A DNA stretch of 64,000 nt from Cognatazoarcus halotolerans (GCF_009800965.1 NZ_WUAF01000005.1:62001-126000), one strand, 5' to 3'; counted from the stretch's first letter, positions 49,733-59,295 are shown. A program made the numbers and translations. Notes: generated by a model not told the origin, from the sequence alone.

Positions 49733-49773
49733 AGTTTTTTTAGGGCTCCGGCTTTCCGGAGCCTAGTAGTAGT

Positions 49774-49850
49774 GGCGGCATTAGCTCAGTTGGTAGAGCA
49801 CTGGATTGTGGCTCCAGTTGTCACCGGTTCGATCCCGGTATGTCGCCCCA
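49774..49850 (+). tRNA. tRNA-His (GTG)
   Basis: A 77-nt cloverleaf including the extra G at -1 (49774) that pairs with C73, diagnostic for tRNA-His. Acceptor GCGGCAT / ATGTCGC, anticodon arm CTGGA-TTGTGGC-TCCAG, encoded CCA. Its 3' end borders the integrase remnant, so it is the likely attachment site of a former element. Confidence 0.96.
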
Positions 49851-49887
49851 AATATTCAAGCACTTATGTGCTTGTGCGAATATAGGC

Positions 49888-49915
49888 TGTTCTACAATTC
49901 GCAATCTGTTCTACA
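49888..49915. repeat. Direct repeat TGTTCTACA beside tRNA-His
   Basis: Two exact copies of TGTTCTACA (49888-49896 and 49907-49915), 19 bp apart, between the tRNA-His end and the 3' end of the integrase remnant. They could be arm-type sites of the former element; this is a guess from position. Confidence 0.4.
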
Positions 49916-49944
49916 AAATGGCCAGCTATCTCGCTGGCCATTTT
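49915..49944. terminator. Strong hairpin terminator after tRNA-His
   Basis: A 12-bp perfect stem AAAATGGCCAGC / GCTGGCCATTTT with loop TATCTC. The A and T ends make it bidirectional, ending the tRNA operon on one side and the integrase remnant on the other. A smaller hairpin (CAAGCAC-TTAT-GTGCTTG, 49857-49874) lies just after the tRNA. Confidence 0.75.
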
Positions 49945-50447
49945 CATTTCACTGGCTGGACTTTCTCGCCGCGGCGCTTCCGGACGTAGTGCTCTGTCAT
50001 GTCGCGCTTGGTGTGCCCGAGGAGCTTCTGAGCTTTCTCGGGAGCCTCGATATCGGTCGCGGCTTTGGCCCGTAAATCCCGAAACTGGATCGTCCGGAGC
50101 TTCTCGGCCATCGCTTTGTTCGATGCAGCCGCGGCCTAGCGCGCCTTCTCGAAGCGGTAGCGTAGGGCGCTCTTGCCGATCGGCTGGCCCGCCTCGTTGC
50201 ATATGAGCGAGAGGGACCGCACGCCCTTGATCGACGACTTCCTCGCCCAGATGCGGTCGATCAGTGCGGCGAGGGCTCCAACGATCTCGACACGGAGCTT
50301 GGCGCCGGTTTTTTCCTGTTCGAGCAGGATGCAGCCATCACGGATGTCTGTCTCGCTGATCTGCCTCAGGTCCCCCGGCCGCCGCCCGGTCAAGTATGCA
50401 ACTTCGATCGCTTCCGCGCGCCGCAGTTGGCTTTTTGCGCCCCTGTT
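49944..50447 (-). pseudogene. Tyrosine integrase remnant, N-terminus lost and in-frame amber
   Basis: The frame, read leftward, encodes only the catalytic half of a phage-type tyrosine recombinase. Segment 1 (50447 to 50139) contains RRAEAIEVAYLTGRRPGDLR with the first catalytic Arg. An in-frame TAG lies at 50136-50138. Segment 2 continues in the same frame to a TGA at 49944-49946 with IQFRDLRAKAATD (second Arg region) and LLGHTKRDMTEHYV (His and nucleophile Tyr region). The core-binding N-terminus is missing, with the reductase gene ending right beside it. No complete protein can be made, so it is a decayed integrase of an element that once used tRNA-His. Confidence 0.85.
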
Positions 50448-50468
50448 TCAATCGAAATGTCTCGCTGT

Positions 50469-51779
50469 TCAGCGCATTTCGAAGGCCTCCTGGTGAAACT
50501 GTCCTTTAAATCCGATTGCCTGCCGCTCCGCCTTCAGGGTCTTTGCAAGGGCTTGCGGGCCGCAGAACCAGATGTCGGCCTGTGCCGGATTATGTGTTGC
50601 AAGCATTGCGGCATCTAGCGGGGTATCGCGGTCGCTGCTGATGACGCTCAGGGATAGGCCATGTATCCGCTGATGGGCAGCCTCAAGCCGGGGGACGAAG
50701 GGATCGGTGTCGCGATTGCTGACGCAATAGTACAGATGCGCCTTGATCGAATTCTCCGGGCCATTTACGAGTTCATCGAGCCAGGCTAGAAACGGTGTAA
50801 TGCCGATTCCGCCGGCGATCCAGATTTGTGCCCGATCGGACCGTGGCCGAGGGCGTTCGAAGCATCCGTAAGGCCCCTCGATCAGAACGGGTTGACCCAG
50901 TCGCAGCCTCTTGGCAAGCCCGGTCGTATAGTCGCCGAGCCCCTTGATCTGAAAGGTCAAAGATCGTTCCGGGCCCGCCGCATTGGCGATTGTGAATGGG
51001 TGGGCCCCCTCGTTCGGGCTGAACGTGACGAAGGCGAATTGCCCGGCACGGTGCGGTGGCCATGTGGCGTCAAGGGTACAGATAACTTCGGTGATTTCGG
51101 GCGAGATTGCGGTCACCTCGGCTATCCGTCCGACATGCCGTCGCGTGCGCCCAACCCGTCCGGCGAGTATGTGCACGCTGGCGATCGTTCCGGCCGAAAT
51201 AAGAAGCGCGACGAGTACTCCCACGGGCTGTGACCAGTAGTCGAATGGCATCAAGACTGCCGCGTGAAAGGCGAGAGTCAGATAGACGATTGGCATCAGC
51301 TTGTGCAACGTACGCCAGGCGTTGAAGGGGAAGCGTTTCCACAGCGTGATGGCGAGCATCGCGATTGCAACGTAGATTGCCCATTCGCCAAGATCTTTGG
51401 CGAAGTCTCTCGCAATTTCAAGGAAACCGTCCGCGTGCTCCTTGGGGAGCCGGCCAGTGCGTCCGATCAGGGTCTTGATCGGATCGCTTGCCATTTCGAC
51501 GAGCCAATGTGCCACGGCAAAGGCAATTGCGAGGATACCTGCCCGTTTGTGGTTTCGATAGATCTTGTCCATGCCGTTGAAGGCGCGTTCGAGGCAGGTT
51601 GGCCGCGTCGCGAGAATCATTGCCAGCGACATCAACGAGATCGACCAGAGGCCGGTAAGATTGAGCGCGTCCTGGCGCAGGGCCCAAAGTGTGTATGGCG
51701 CGTCGACCGGGTTTGCACTGGGGGCGATGCCCCAGCACAGCGCGACCAAAGCGGTGAAGGCAGCAAGGAAGGGGGTCAT
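50469..51779 (-). CDS. Ferric-reductase-like membrane flavocytochrome
   Basis: A 436-residue protein with six or so membrane helices in the first 210 residues (ferric reductase-like domain, with histidines in YRNHKRAGILAIAFAVAHWL and TLHKLMPIVYLTLAFHAAVL that would bind b-type hemes) and a cytosolic FAD/NAD(P)H reductase domain (HPFTIANAAG for FAD, WIAGGIGITPFLAW for nucleotide, IWFCGPQALAKTL near the end). It is the last gene of a three-gene operon with two c-type cytochromes, so it probably exchanges electrons between the cytoplasm or quinones and the periplasmic hemes. Confidence 0.88.
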   Translation of the reverse strand: MTPFLAAFTALVALCWGIAPSANPVDAPYTLWALRQDALNLTGLWSISLMSLAMILATRPTCLERAFNGMDKIYRNHKRAGILAIAFAVAHWLVEMASDPIKTLIGRTGRLPKEHADGFLEIARDFAKDLGEWAIYVAIAMLAITLWKRFPFNAWRTLHKLMPIVYLTLAFHAAVLMPFDYWSQPVGVLVALLISAGTIASVHILAGRVGRTRRHVGRIAEVTAISPEITEVICTLDATWPPHRAGQFAFVTFSPNEGAHPFTIANAAGPERSLTFQIKGLGDYTTGLAKRLRLGQPVLIEGPYGCFERPRPRSDRAQIWIAGGIGITPFLAWLDELVNGPENSIKAHLYYCVSNRDTDPFVPRLEAAHQRIHGLSLSVISSDRDTPLDAAMLATHNPAQADIWFCGPQALAKTLKAERQAIGFKGQFHQEAFEMR

Positions 51780-51801
51780 TCGTGTCTATCCTTCGGATTG
51801 C

Positions 51802-52296
51802 TCAGTCGTCCTCGAAATATCCTTTCGAGGCGTCGATATGGCAGGCCGTGCAGTTGGCCTTGGAAGCGACGTCCTTGCGCCTCCATTCCCGTGGCGAAAT
51901 CTCACGGTGCTCGGATATCCATTTGGGGAGCTCCGTGATTCGCATTGGTGCATTTGTCGTATCGACGCCTCGCATCATTTTCCGGGTGTGGCGGGTACCG
52001 GCCGCATCGGCTGCGTTATCGACCAGATAACGGGTGATGTGCGAGGTAGATGCTGGATCGAGGCTCGCATCGTCGCCGAAATGCTGCTCCAGGCCTGACA
52101 TGATCTTTCGCCACGAGCTTCCCGGCAGAAGGGCTGCAGGGTAGGCCATGTGGCAACTGCCGCATTCGTCCTGCGTGAGCTTGTCGGCGACAGGTGGATA
52201 ATAGTTTCCGCTGCCCGCTTGGGCCCGTTCGAGCAGCGCTGAAGAAAAGAAGATCACGAAGAGCGCGGTGGCAACAGGGCGAATTGAGATATTCAT
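51802..52296 (-). CDS. Diheme cytochrome c (DHC-like)
   Basis: A 164-residue periplasmic cytochrome with signal peptide (ALFVIFFSSALLERAQAGSG) and two heme motifs, CGSCH near residue 45 and CTACH near residue 150. The segment WRKIMSGLEQHFGDDASLDP is typical of DHC proteins, which pass electrons to the oxygen-binding SHP cytochrome in Rhodobacter and Shewanella. It sits between the SHP-like gene and the membrane reductase, the usual operon arrangement. Confidence 0.9.
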   Translation of the reverse strand: MNISIRPVATALFVIFFSSALLERAQAGSGNYYPPVADKLTQDECGSCHMAYPAALLPGSSWRKIMSGLEQHFGDDASLDPASTSHITRYLVDNAADAAGTRHTRKMMRGVDTTNAPMRITELPKWISEHREISPREWRRKDVASKANCTACHIDASKGYFEDD

Positions 52297-52323
52297 GGAG
52301 GTTCTTCCCGAAGATTGGATCGT

Positions 52324-52740
52324 TTATTGCGAGATCATGTAGGTCAGCCAGTCACCCTTCTCGCGCGGAGTACATGCGCGGCCCAGAACCTCGGTGCAGT
52401 TTCGACGGAACCATTTCTCCACCTTTGCTGCATCGGTGTAACGGGATTGACTGACCGAGACGGCCATCGGATCGATCGATTTGCCCGTCTTGGTTTGACC
52501 CGGGCGGCGCGGGTCGTCGCCATGACACGCCGTGCAGCTTGGCGTATCGGGCTTCCCGGTGGCATGGCGCGCGATATGTAGCGCCTCTCCGCTTCGCGAG
52601 GAGAATGCCGAAAATGCTGCCTCGCTCGCTTTTGCTTCACGCGCATAGCGATCGAGAAGCTCTTCGCGGGGGCCGGCCTGCACGGCAGAGGCGATGATGG
52701 CGCCGCTGATCACGATGAAAATGCGGGAGAGTGCTTTCAC
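52324..52740 (-). CDS. SHP-like monoheme cytochrome c (DUF1924)
   Basis: A 138-residue exported cytochrome with signal peptide (ALSRIFIVISGAIIASAVQA), one heme motif CTACH in TPSCTACHGDDPRR, and the conserved PMAVSVSQSRYTDAAKVEKW followed by a Cys pair (NCTEVLGRAC). Matching the DUF1924/sphaeroides heme protein family, it may bind O2, NO or other small ligands at heme. The start is GTG at 52740 behind AAGGATT; upstream ATG codons would put more than 90 residues before the signal peptide. First gene of the leftward operon. Confidence 0.82.
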   Translation of the reverse strand: MKALSRIFIVISGAIIASAVQAGPREELLDRYAREAKASEAAFSAFSSRSGEALHIARHATGKPDTPSCTACHGDDPRRPGQTKTGKSIDPMAVSVSQSRYTDAAKVEKWFRRNCTEVLGRACTPREKGDWLTYMISQ

Positions 52741-52915
52741 GAGCGAATCCTTGTCGGGTGTTCCGTTTTTCGGTTGCCAGGGTTGTATGCTGGCGTCGTT
52801 GAGCGTGGCCGGATGATGGGGCAGCGCGACTGAATCGGATCTGAAGACACTGTTCATCGCGCGTTCAGCTTGATCGCGATACAAGGGATTCCGTTGCCCG
52901 CTTGATGAGGACCGC

Positions 52916-53260
52916 ATGCTCCGAAAACTGCTGATCTGTGTGCTCGCATTGTCCGCGTCAGCCTTGCCTGCGCCGGCTGCGGCCGATGACGAAGACCATG
53001 ACCGAGCGCGCAAGGCACTCGAGGCTGGCGAAATCCTGCCGTTGGCGAAAATTCTGGATCGGTTGCGAGCCGTTTATCCGGGTGATGCACTCGAAGTCGA
53101 ACTTGAGCGGGACGACAACCGCTGGCTCTATGAAGTCAAGCTCCTGCGATCGGACGGAAAGCTGCTCAAGCTGAAAGTTGATGCTAGGGATGGCGAGGTG
53201 ATCGGAGCCAAGGATCGCTCGAGATCGGACGAACACTCACAGGGCCGGAAGACGAGATGA
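52916..53260 (+). CDS. Secreted PepSY-domain protein
   Basis: A 114-residue protein with a signal peptide (MLRKLLICVLALSASALPAPAAA) and one PepSY domain (about 28-100, with ARKALEAGEILPLAKILDRL and LYEVKLLRSDGKLLKLKVDA). PepSY proteins often inhibit proteases or act as accessory sensors beside two-component systems. It is divergent from the cytochrome operon and coupled by ATGA to the regulator gene. Confidence 0.9.
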   Translation: MLRKLLICVLALSASALPAPAAADDEDHDRARKALEAGEILPLAKILDRLRAVYPGDALEVELERDDNRWLYEVKLLRSDGKLLKLKVDARDGEVIGAKDRSRSDEHSQGRKTR

Positions 53261-53919
53261 GAGTATTGGTGGTCGAGGACGAGCCTACCCTCGCGAGACA
53301 ACTATTCGATGCGTTGAGCGAAGCTGGTTATGCGGTCGATACGGTGGACAACGGGCGGGATGCATTGCATCTGGGCGAGGAAGAGTCGTTTGATGTGGTC
53401 GTGCTGGATCTGGGGCTTCCGGTCATGGATGGACTGACCGTGCTCGGCAGGTGGCGATCTGCCGGCCGTAAGATGCCGGTGCTGGTTCTCACGGCGCGCG
53501 ATGCATGGCACCAGAAGGTGACGGGGATCGACGCCGGAGCGGACGATTACCTGACCAAACCCTTTCATATGGAAGAGCTCCTCGCTCGCGTCAGGGCACT
53601 GATCCGGCGCGCAGGGGGACACGCGAGTGCATTGCTCGAATGCGGGCCGCTGGTGCTCGATAGCCGGACAGGGCGCCTCAGTGTGGATGGCCTCACCATA
53701 CCGCTCACCAGCCACGAGCTTCGGGTCCTCGGTTATCTCATGCACCATCAGGGCAAGGTCGTCTCACGGACCGAACTGACCGAGCATATTTATGCGCAGG
53801 ATTTCGATCGCGATTCAAACACGATCGAGGTGTTCATCGCGCGTCTGCGCAAGAAGCTGCCTGAAGGCCTCATCGAGACGGTGCGCGGGCTCGGCTATCG
53901 CCTCAACGCACACGCATGA
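53257..53919 (+). CDS. OmpR/PhoB-family response regulator
   Basis: A 220-residue regulator: receiver with D51 in DVVVLDLGLPVMDG and K in DYLTKPFHMEEL, then a winged helix (about 125-218, with LTSHELRVLGYLMHHQGKVV and GLIETVRGLGYRL). It overlaps PepSY and kinase genes by ATGA on both sides. The likely target is the divergent cytochrome/reductase operon. It is not phoB-like in context despite the Pho box further right. Confidence 0.9.
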   Translation: MRVLVVEDEPTLARQLFDALSEAGYAVDTVDNGRDALHLGEEESFDVVVLDLGLPVMDGLTVLGRWRSAGRKMPVLVLTARDAWHQKVTGIDAGADDYLTKPFHMEELLARVRALIRRAGGHASALLECGPLVLDSRTGRLSVDGLTIPLTSHELRVLGYLMHHQGKVVSRTELTEHIYAQDFDRDSNTIEVFIARLRKKLPEGLIETVRGLGYRLNAHA

Positions 53920-55283
53920 GGGGATCATCGATCGGCGGTGGGTCGTTGCGGCTGCGCCTTCTGGCTGGAAGCCTGCTGTGGCTGCTTGTTGCCTTGTGGT
54001 CAGCCGGACTAGTGCTCACCGATTTGTTTCGGGATCACGTCACGCGCCGCTTCGAGGCGGAACTCGATGCGCACCTCAACCAGCTTGCCGCAGTGTTCGA
54101 GATGCAATCCGGCGGGGCGGGAAAGCTTGCAATGCCACTGAGCGACCCGCGTTTCCAGAAGCCGTACTCGGGTCTTTACTGGCAGGTTGATGCCGCCGGG
54201 GCGGCGAAAGCCGGCCTGCTGCGCTCTCGCTCCCTGTGGGACAGTGTACTTATCGTGCCGAAGGACACGCCCGCGGACGGCGAGCTTCACATGCATCGGG
54301 TCCGTGGGCCCGACGGGGCGACGCTGTTGATGCTGGAGCGACTGATTCGCCTCGATGACCCTGTCGCTGCCGGCTTTCGACTCATCGTAGCCGCTGATGT
54401 GCGGGGTATGAGTGAGCCGGTTCTGGCCTTTTCGAGAATGCTGACCATTGCGCTGGTGGTGATCGGTGTGGGGCTTGCGGCGGGTGCCCTAATGCAGGTG
54501 TGGGTCGGACTGGCGCCATTGAGGAGCATGCGCAGCGCGCTGACCGCGGTGCGCGAGGGCGGGGCCAGACGAGTTGTCGGCCGTTTTCCTGTCGAGGTCC
54601 AGCCGCTCGTCGATGAACTCAATACCGTTCTCGCGCATGACGAGGAGCGTGTAGCCCGGGCTCGGACGCAGGCCGGAAATCTGGCGCATGCAGTGAAGAC
54701 GCCGCTTACCGTATTGGCAAATGCCGCGTCGCGTCAGGAAGGGGCGCTGGCCTTGCTGGTCATGGAGCAGGTGTCGGATGCACGTCGACAGGTCGATTAT
54801 CATCTGGCGCGTACGCGCGCCGCGGTGGCAGCGAAGACCGGCAGTGCGCATACGCGCGTGCGGCCGGCCCTCGAAGGCCTGGTCCGCGTTCTGATCCGCG
54901 CTCATGCGGATCGTGAGGTGTCGATCGATGTGAGCGGTGTGTCTCCCGCACTGGTTTTCCGTGGCGAAGAGCAGGATTTTCAGGAGATGCTGGGGAACCT
55001 GCTGGACAATGCTTGCAAATGGGCAAGGCGGAATGTCCGTGTTACTGCCTCCCGTTCGCACCGGCGTCTCATCCTGGTGATCGAAGACGATGGTCCCGGT
55101 GTTCGTCCCGACATCCGTGACCACGTGCTCAATCGAGGGGCGAGAGCGGACGAGAAGGTGCCCGGATCCGGACTGGGGCTTTCGATCGTATCGGATCTGG
55201 CCGAATTGTATGGCGGTGATCTGCAGCTCGGCGAGGCTGCGATTGGAGGGCTCAAGGTGAGCCTCGAGTTGCCCGGCGAATGA
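53916..55283 (+). CDS. Sensor histidine kinase (PhoQ-like layout)
   Basis: A 455-residue membrane kinase with membrane segments near 17-38 and 172-195, a periplasmic domain of about 130 residues, HAMP, phosphoacceptor H258 in AGNLAHAVKTPLTVL, and a HATPase domain with GNLLDNACKWARR, EDDGPGVRPD and GSGLGLSIVSDLAELYGG. The spaced HAVKTP motif is that of the PhoQ-related group. Last gene of the PepSY-regulator-kinase operon. Confidence 0.9.
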   Translation: MRGSSIGGGSLRLRLLAGSLLWLLVALWSAGLVLTDLFRDHVTRRFEAELDAHLNQLAAVFEMQSGGAGKLAMPLSDPRFQKPYSGLYWQVDAAGAAKAGLLRSRSLWDSVLIVPKDTPADGELHMHRVRGPDGATLLMLERLIRLDDPVAAGFRLIVAADVRGMSEPVLAFSRMLTIALVVIGVGLAAGALMQVWVGLAPLRSMRSALTAVREGGARRVVGRFPVEVQPLVDELNTVLAHDEERVARARTQAGNLAHAVKTPLTVLANAASRQEGALALLVMEQVSDARRQVDYHLARTRAAVAAKTGSAHTRVRPALEGLVRVLIRAHADREVSIDVSGVSPALVFRGEEQDFQEMLGNLLDNACKWARRNVRVTASRSHRRLILVIEDDGPGVRPDIRDHVLNRGARADEKVPGSGLGLSIVSDLAELYGGDLQLGEAAIGGLKVSLELPGE

Positions 55284-55432
55284 GTTCCCTCGATGGTGCC
55301 GATAGAGCGAGATGAGGATCGCTCTGCGGCTTGGGGCCGGTCGGCACACCACACTGTTTGCTTCCGATGTCCGGCCTGCGCTGTATGCACGCTCGTGGCA
55401 GGTGGGGGCGAATTGTTGCAGTTCGGGGTCGG

Positions 55433-55450
55433 TTGTCACATTACTGTCAC
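55433..55450 (+). promoter_or_regulatory. Pho box upstream of pstS
   Basis: TTGTCAC-ATTA-CTGTCAC, a direct repeat with 11-bp period matching the PhoB consensus (CTGTCAT-N4-CTGTCAT) at 6 and 5 of 7 or better. TTTAAG lies about 10 bases downstream as a -10, with the pstS ATG at 55531. PhoB-dependent induction under phosphate limitation is expected. Confidence 0.85.
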
Positions 55451-55530
55451 GGACGCGCTTTAAGCTTCGGGCTTCTCGAATCGGCACCGTCGCCGCCTCG
55501 ATTCTCATCTCTAAGATTCAGGAGAAATCA

Positions 55531-56568
55531 ATGCTGAAAGCCGTGAGTCGCTCCATTTTCGCCGTGACGGCGGGTGTAGCCCTGGCCACTACCGCCTACG
55601 CTGCCGACATTACCGGTGCAGGTGCTTCCTTCCCGGCCCCGGTCTACGCCAAATGGGCGGATGCCTATCAGAAGGCGACCGGTAACAAGCTGAACTATCA
55701 GTCGATCGGTTCGGGCGGCGGTATCAAGCAGATCACCGCCAAGACCGTGGACTTCGGAGCATCCGACAAGCCGCTCAAGCCGGAAGATCTCGAAAAGGGC
55801 GGTATGGTGCAGTTCCCGACCGTGATCGGCGGTGTCGTGCCGGTGGTGAACGTCGAGGGCATCAAGCCGGGCCAGCTGAAACTGACCGGTGACGTCCTTG
55901 CCAACATCTATCTCGGCAAGATCAACAAATGGAACGATCCCGCCATCGTGGCCCTGAACCCGGGTCTCAAGCTTCCTGAACAGGACATCGGCGTGGTTCG
56001 TCGTGCCGACGGCTCCGGTACCACCTTCATTTTCACCAACTATCTTTCCAAGGTGAGCGGTGAGTGGAAGGAAAAAGTCGGTGAAGGTTCGTCGGTGCAG
56101 TGGCCGTTGGGCCTCGGTGGCAAGGGTAACGAAGGCGTGTCCGCTTTCGTTCAGCGCCTGCCGGGTTCGATCGGCTATGTCGAATATTCCTACGCGCTGC
56201 AGAACAAGCTGCCGCACACCCAACTGAAGAACAAGGACGGCGTCTTCGTCCAGCCCGATCAGGCCGCGTTCAAGGCCGCCGCTGCTGGCGCTGACTGGTC
56301 CCACAGCTTCTACGAAATCATCACCGAGCAGCCGGGCAAGGCTACGTGGCCGATCAGTGGCGCGACCTTCATCCTGATGCACAAGGTGCAGGACAAGCCC
56401 ACCCAGGGTACCGAAGTCCTCAAGTTCTTCGACTGGGCCTATGCGAACGGCGACGAGATGGCTTCCAAGCTGGACTACGTGCCGCTGCCCAAGGCTACCG
56501 TCGATCTGATCAAGGCCTCCTGGGCGCAGATCAAGGACGCTTCGGGCAAGTCGGTCTACGCAAAATAA
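55531..56568 (+). CDS. pstS: Phosphate ABC transporter substrate-binding protein
   Basis: A periplasmic phosphate-binding protein of 345 residues. The signal peptide ends in ATTAYA-AD. Phosphate-contact segments are visible: [40 protein letters not shown] and [16 protein letters not shown]. The ATG at 55531 has a CAGGAGAAA site. First gene of pstSCAB. Confidence 0.97.
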   Translation: MLKAVSRSIFAVTAGVALATTAYAADITGAGASFPAPVYAKWADAYQKATGNKLNYQSIGSGGGIKQITAKTVDFGASDKPLKPEDLEKGGMVQFPTVIGGVVPVVNVEGIKPGQLKLTGDVLANIYLGKINKWNDPAIVALNPGLKLPEQDIGVVRRADGSGTTFIFTNYLSKVSGEWKEKVGEGSSVQWPLGLGGKGNEGVSAFVQRLPGSIGYVEYSYALQNKLPHTQLKNKDGVFVQPDQAAFKAAAAGADWSHSFYEIITEQPGKATWPISGATFILMHKVQDKPTQGTEVLKFFDWAYANGDEMASKLDYVPLPKATVDLIKASWAQIKDASGKSVYAK

Positions 56569-56590
56569 TTCTGCCCGGTTGCATCGCAGG

Positions 56591-56615
56591 GGCCGGGGCT
56601 GACCCCGGCCTTTTT
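56591..56615 (+). terminator. Attenuating hairpin between pstS and pstC
   Basis: Stem GGCCGGGG / CCCCGGCC, loop CTGA, then TTTTT. A terminator-like hairpin behind the binding-protein gene is common in ABC operons and would make pstS mRNA more abundant than the permease genes. Confidence 0.8.
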
Positions 56616-56638
56616 ATGTTACATAGAGGCTGACTCCA

Positions 56639-57628
56639 ATGACTGTCGAGGCTACTGCAGCTCACACCCGGGAACCGATGCCAGCTAAGTCGAAACCAAG
56701 CCGCAAACTGGGGAGCCTGCTGTTCGAAGGTACCTCCACCGGTTTTGCCATACTTGCCCTGGTGCTTCTTGCCGGCATCATCGTCGCCCTGACGATCGCA
56801 TCCTGGCCCAGCATTCGTGCCTTCGGGTTCGATTTCCTGACATCGTCGGAATGGAATCCCCCGGCAGAGCGATTCGGCGCCTTGATCCCGATATACGGCA
56901 CCGTCGTCAGCTCGATCATTGCTTTGGTGATTGCGGTTCCGGTGAGCTTCGGGATCGCCTTGTTTCTCACCGAGCTTTCCCCGACCTGGCTGCGCCGCCC
57001 GCTTGGTACGGCAATCGAGTTGCTGGCCGCGGTGCCCAGTATCGTATTTGGCATGTGGGGCCTGTTGGTGTTTGCTCCGATCTTTGCCAAGTACATCCAG
57101 CCGGCGCTCTCCGCGACGCTTGGAAAACTCCCATTCGTCGGTGCGCTCTTCAGCGGCCCCCCGCTCGGTATCGGCCTGCTCTGCGCAGGTTTCATTCTGG
57201 CCATCATGATCATTCCGTACATCGCTTCGGTCATGCGAGATGTGTTCGAGGTGACGCCGGTAATGCTCAAGGAATCTGCATACGGCCTGGGCTGCACCAC
57301 CTGGGAAGTGATGTACCGGGTCGTTCTGCCCTTTACAAAGACAGGCGTGGTCGGCGGCGTGATGCTTGGTCTGGGGCGTGCGCTCGGCGAGACGATGGCG
57401 GTCACCTTCGTGATCGGCAACAGCAACTTTCTGTCGTCTCCCTCGCTGTTCATGCCGGGTAACAGCATCACGTCGGCGCTCGCCAACGAGTTTGCCGAAG
57501 CAGGACCTGGAATGCATACCTCGGCGCTGATGGAACTCGGTCTGGTTCTGTTCGTGATTACGCTGATCGTGCTGGCCTGCTCGAAGCTGCTTCTGGCCAA
57601 GCTGTCCAGCCATGAAGGAGGGCGCTGA
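56639..57628 (+). CDS. pstC: Phosphate ABC transporter permease PstC
   Basis: A 329-residue membrane permease with about six helices. The coupling loop is in [17 protein letters not shown], and the earlier [20 protein letters not shown] and [20 protein letters not shown] are typical. It pairs with PstA in the inner membrane. Confidence 0.96.
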   Translation: MTVEATAAHTREPMPAKSKPSRKLGSLLFEGTSTGFAILALVLLAGIIVALTIASWPSIRAFGFDFLTSSEWNPPAERFGALIPIYGTVVSSIIALVIAVPVSFGIALFLTELSPTWLRRPLGTAIELLAAVPSIVFGMWGLLVFAPIFAKYIQPALSATLGKLPFVGALFSGPPLGIGLLCAGFILAIMIIPYIASVMRDVFEVTPVMLKESAYGLGCTTWEVMYRVVLPFTKTGVVGGVMLGLGRALGETMAVTFVIGNSNFLSSPSLFMPGNSITSALANEFAEAGPGMHTSALMELGLVLFVITLIVLACSKLLLAKLSSHEGGR

Positions 57629-57630
57629 CC

Positions 57631-58473
57631 GTGGATCTCAAGACAAAACGGAAATTCACCAACAAGGTGGCGCTGACGCTCTCGGTGGGCACCATGGTGT
57701 TCGGGCTGTTCTGGCTGGCGTGGATTCTCTGGACGGTACTGGAGCTAGGTGTCGGGGGGCTCAGTCTCAGCTTGTTTACCGAGATGACGCCGCCGCCGGG
57801 CGCAGAACACGGTGGTCTGCTGAACGCCATAGTCGGGAGCCTGATTCTGGTCGGCATGGGTACCCTCATCGGCGCTCCGATCGGTGTTCTTGCTGGGGTC
57901 TATCTGGCCGAATACGGCCGTACGACCTTGTTCGGCAAGGTGACCCGATTCGTGAACGATCTGCTGTTGTCCGCGCCATCGATCGTCATCGGCCTGTTCG
58001 TTTACGCCCTGATCGTTGCCAACACCGGGAAGTTCTCGGCCTTTTCAGGTGCAGTTGCATTGGCTTTGCTGGTTATCCCGATCGTGATCAGGACCACCGA
58101 GAACATGCTGATGCTCGTGCCCGGCACCCTGCGGGAAGCTGCGTTCGCATTGGGCGCTCCCAAGCATGTGGTCATTACGAGGGTGACCTTGCGTGCGGCG
58201 CGTTCCGGGGTGGTAACAGGCGTGCTGCTTGCCGTTGCCCGGATTGCGGGTGAAACCGCTCCGCTGTTGTTTACCTCGCTGTCGAACCAGTTCTGGAGCG
58301 TGTCGATGAGTGAGCCGATCGCCAGTCTGCCGGTCACGATCTTCCAGTTCGCGATGAGCCCGTTCGAAGACTGGCAGCGCCTGGCATGGGCCGGTGTCCT
58401 GTTGATCACGCTTGGAGTCCTCGGCTTGAACATCATCGCCCGCGTTGCGTTGCGTGCAGAAAAACTCAGTTAA
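57631..58473 (+). CDS. pstA: Phosphate ABC transporter permease PstA
   Basis: A 280-residue membrane permease. The GTG at 57631, 2 bases after pstC ends and with AAGGAGGGCG upstream, is the start. [39 protein letters not shown] and [18 protein letters not shown] are family segments. Confidence 0.96.
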   Translation: MDLKTKRKFTNKVALTLSVGTMVFGLFWLAWILWTVLELGVGGLSLSLFTEMTPPPGAEHGGLLNAIVGSLILVGMGTLIGAPIGVLAGVYLAEYGRTTLFGKVTRFVNDLLLSAPSIVIGLFVYALIVANTGKFSAFSGAVALALLVIPIVIRTTENMLMLVPGTLREAAFALGAPKHVVITRVTLRAARSGVVTGVLLAVARIAGETAPLLFTSLSNQFWSVSMSEPIASLPVTIFQFAMSPFEDWQRLAWAGVLLITLGVLGLNIIARVALRAEKLS

Positions 58474-58485
58474 TACGAGTCCGTC

Positions 58486-59268
58486 ATGGAAAATACCGAC
58501 AAAGTCATCAGTGGTCCCGCCCAGATCGCATTTCGCAATTTCAACTTCTACTACGGGAATTTTCATGCCCTCAAGAATGTGAATTTCGAAATGGAGAAGC
58601 ACAAGGTCACCGCCTTCATCGGGCCATCCGGTTGTGGCAAATCGACCTTGCTGAGGACCATCAACAGAATGTACGACCTCTATCCGCACCAGCGGGCGGA
58701 GGGCGAAATCCTGCTGAACGGCGAGAATCTGCTCGATCCCAAGGTCGACGTGACCAGTTTGCGCGCACGGGTTGGCATGGTCTTCCAGAAGCCGACTCCT
58801 TTCCCCATGTCGATCTACGACAACATCGCATTTGGTGTTGGTCTGCACGAAAAGCTCAACCGTACGGAAATGGACGAACGGGTCGAGTGGGCACTGCGAA
58901 AGGCGGCGCTTTGGGGCGAGGTCAAGGACAAACTCAGCCAAAGCGGCATGAGCCTGTCCGGCGGGCAGCAGCAGCGGCTTTGTATCGCCCGTGGCATTGC
59001 GGTCAAGCCCGAGGTGGTGTTGCTTGACGAGCCGACCTCTGCGCTTGATCCGATCTCGACCGCCCGGATCGAGGAGCTGATCGATGAGCTGAAAGAAGAT
59101 TTCACCATCGTCATCGTCACTCACAACATGCAGCAGGCGGCCAGGATTTCTGACTACACTGCGTACATGTACCTTGGCGAGCTGATCGAATTCGGCAATA
59201 CCGACCAGATCTTCATGAAGCCCAAACAGAAGGCGACCGAAGAGTACATTACCGGCCGGTTTGGCTGA
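58486..59268 (+). CDS. pstB: Phosphate ABC transporter ATPase PstB
   Basis: A 260-residue ATPase. Walker A is GPSGCGKST, the Q-loop [18 protein letters not shown], the signature [14 protein letters not shown], Walker [13 protein letters not shown] and the switch histidine is in [14 protein letters not shown]. phoU, which often follows, is absent; a terminator and then an IS element come next. Confidence 0.97.
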   Translation: MENTDKVISGPAQIAFRNFNFYYGNFHALKNVNFEMEKHKVTAFIGPSGCGKSTLLRTINRMYDLYPHQRAEGEILLNGENLLDPKVDVTSLRARVGMVFQKPTPFPMSIYDNIAFGVGLHEKLNRTEMDERVEWALRKAALWGEVKDKLSQSGMSLSGGQQQRLCIARGIAVKPEVVLLDEPTSALDPISTARIEELIDELKEDFTIVIVTHNMQQAARISDYTAYMYLGELIEFGNTDQIFMKPKQKATEEYITGRFG

Positions 59269-59295
59269 GTTAATGCGTTTGTTTGTTGTCGCACG

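Noticed and set aside
49864-50202. Open frame on the minus strand overlapping the integrase remnant
   Set aside because: It is out of frame with the integrase motifs; the catalytic segments are read in the other frame interrupted by the TAG at 50136.
56531-57613. Open frames on the minus strand across pstC
   Set aside because: Shadows of pstC, which has the full permease pattern on the other strand.
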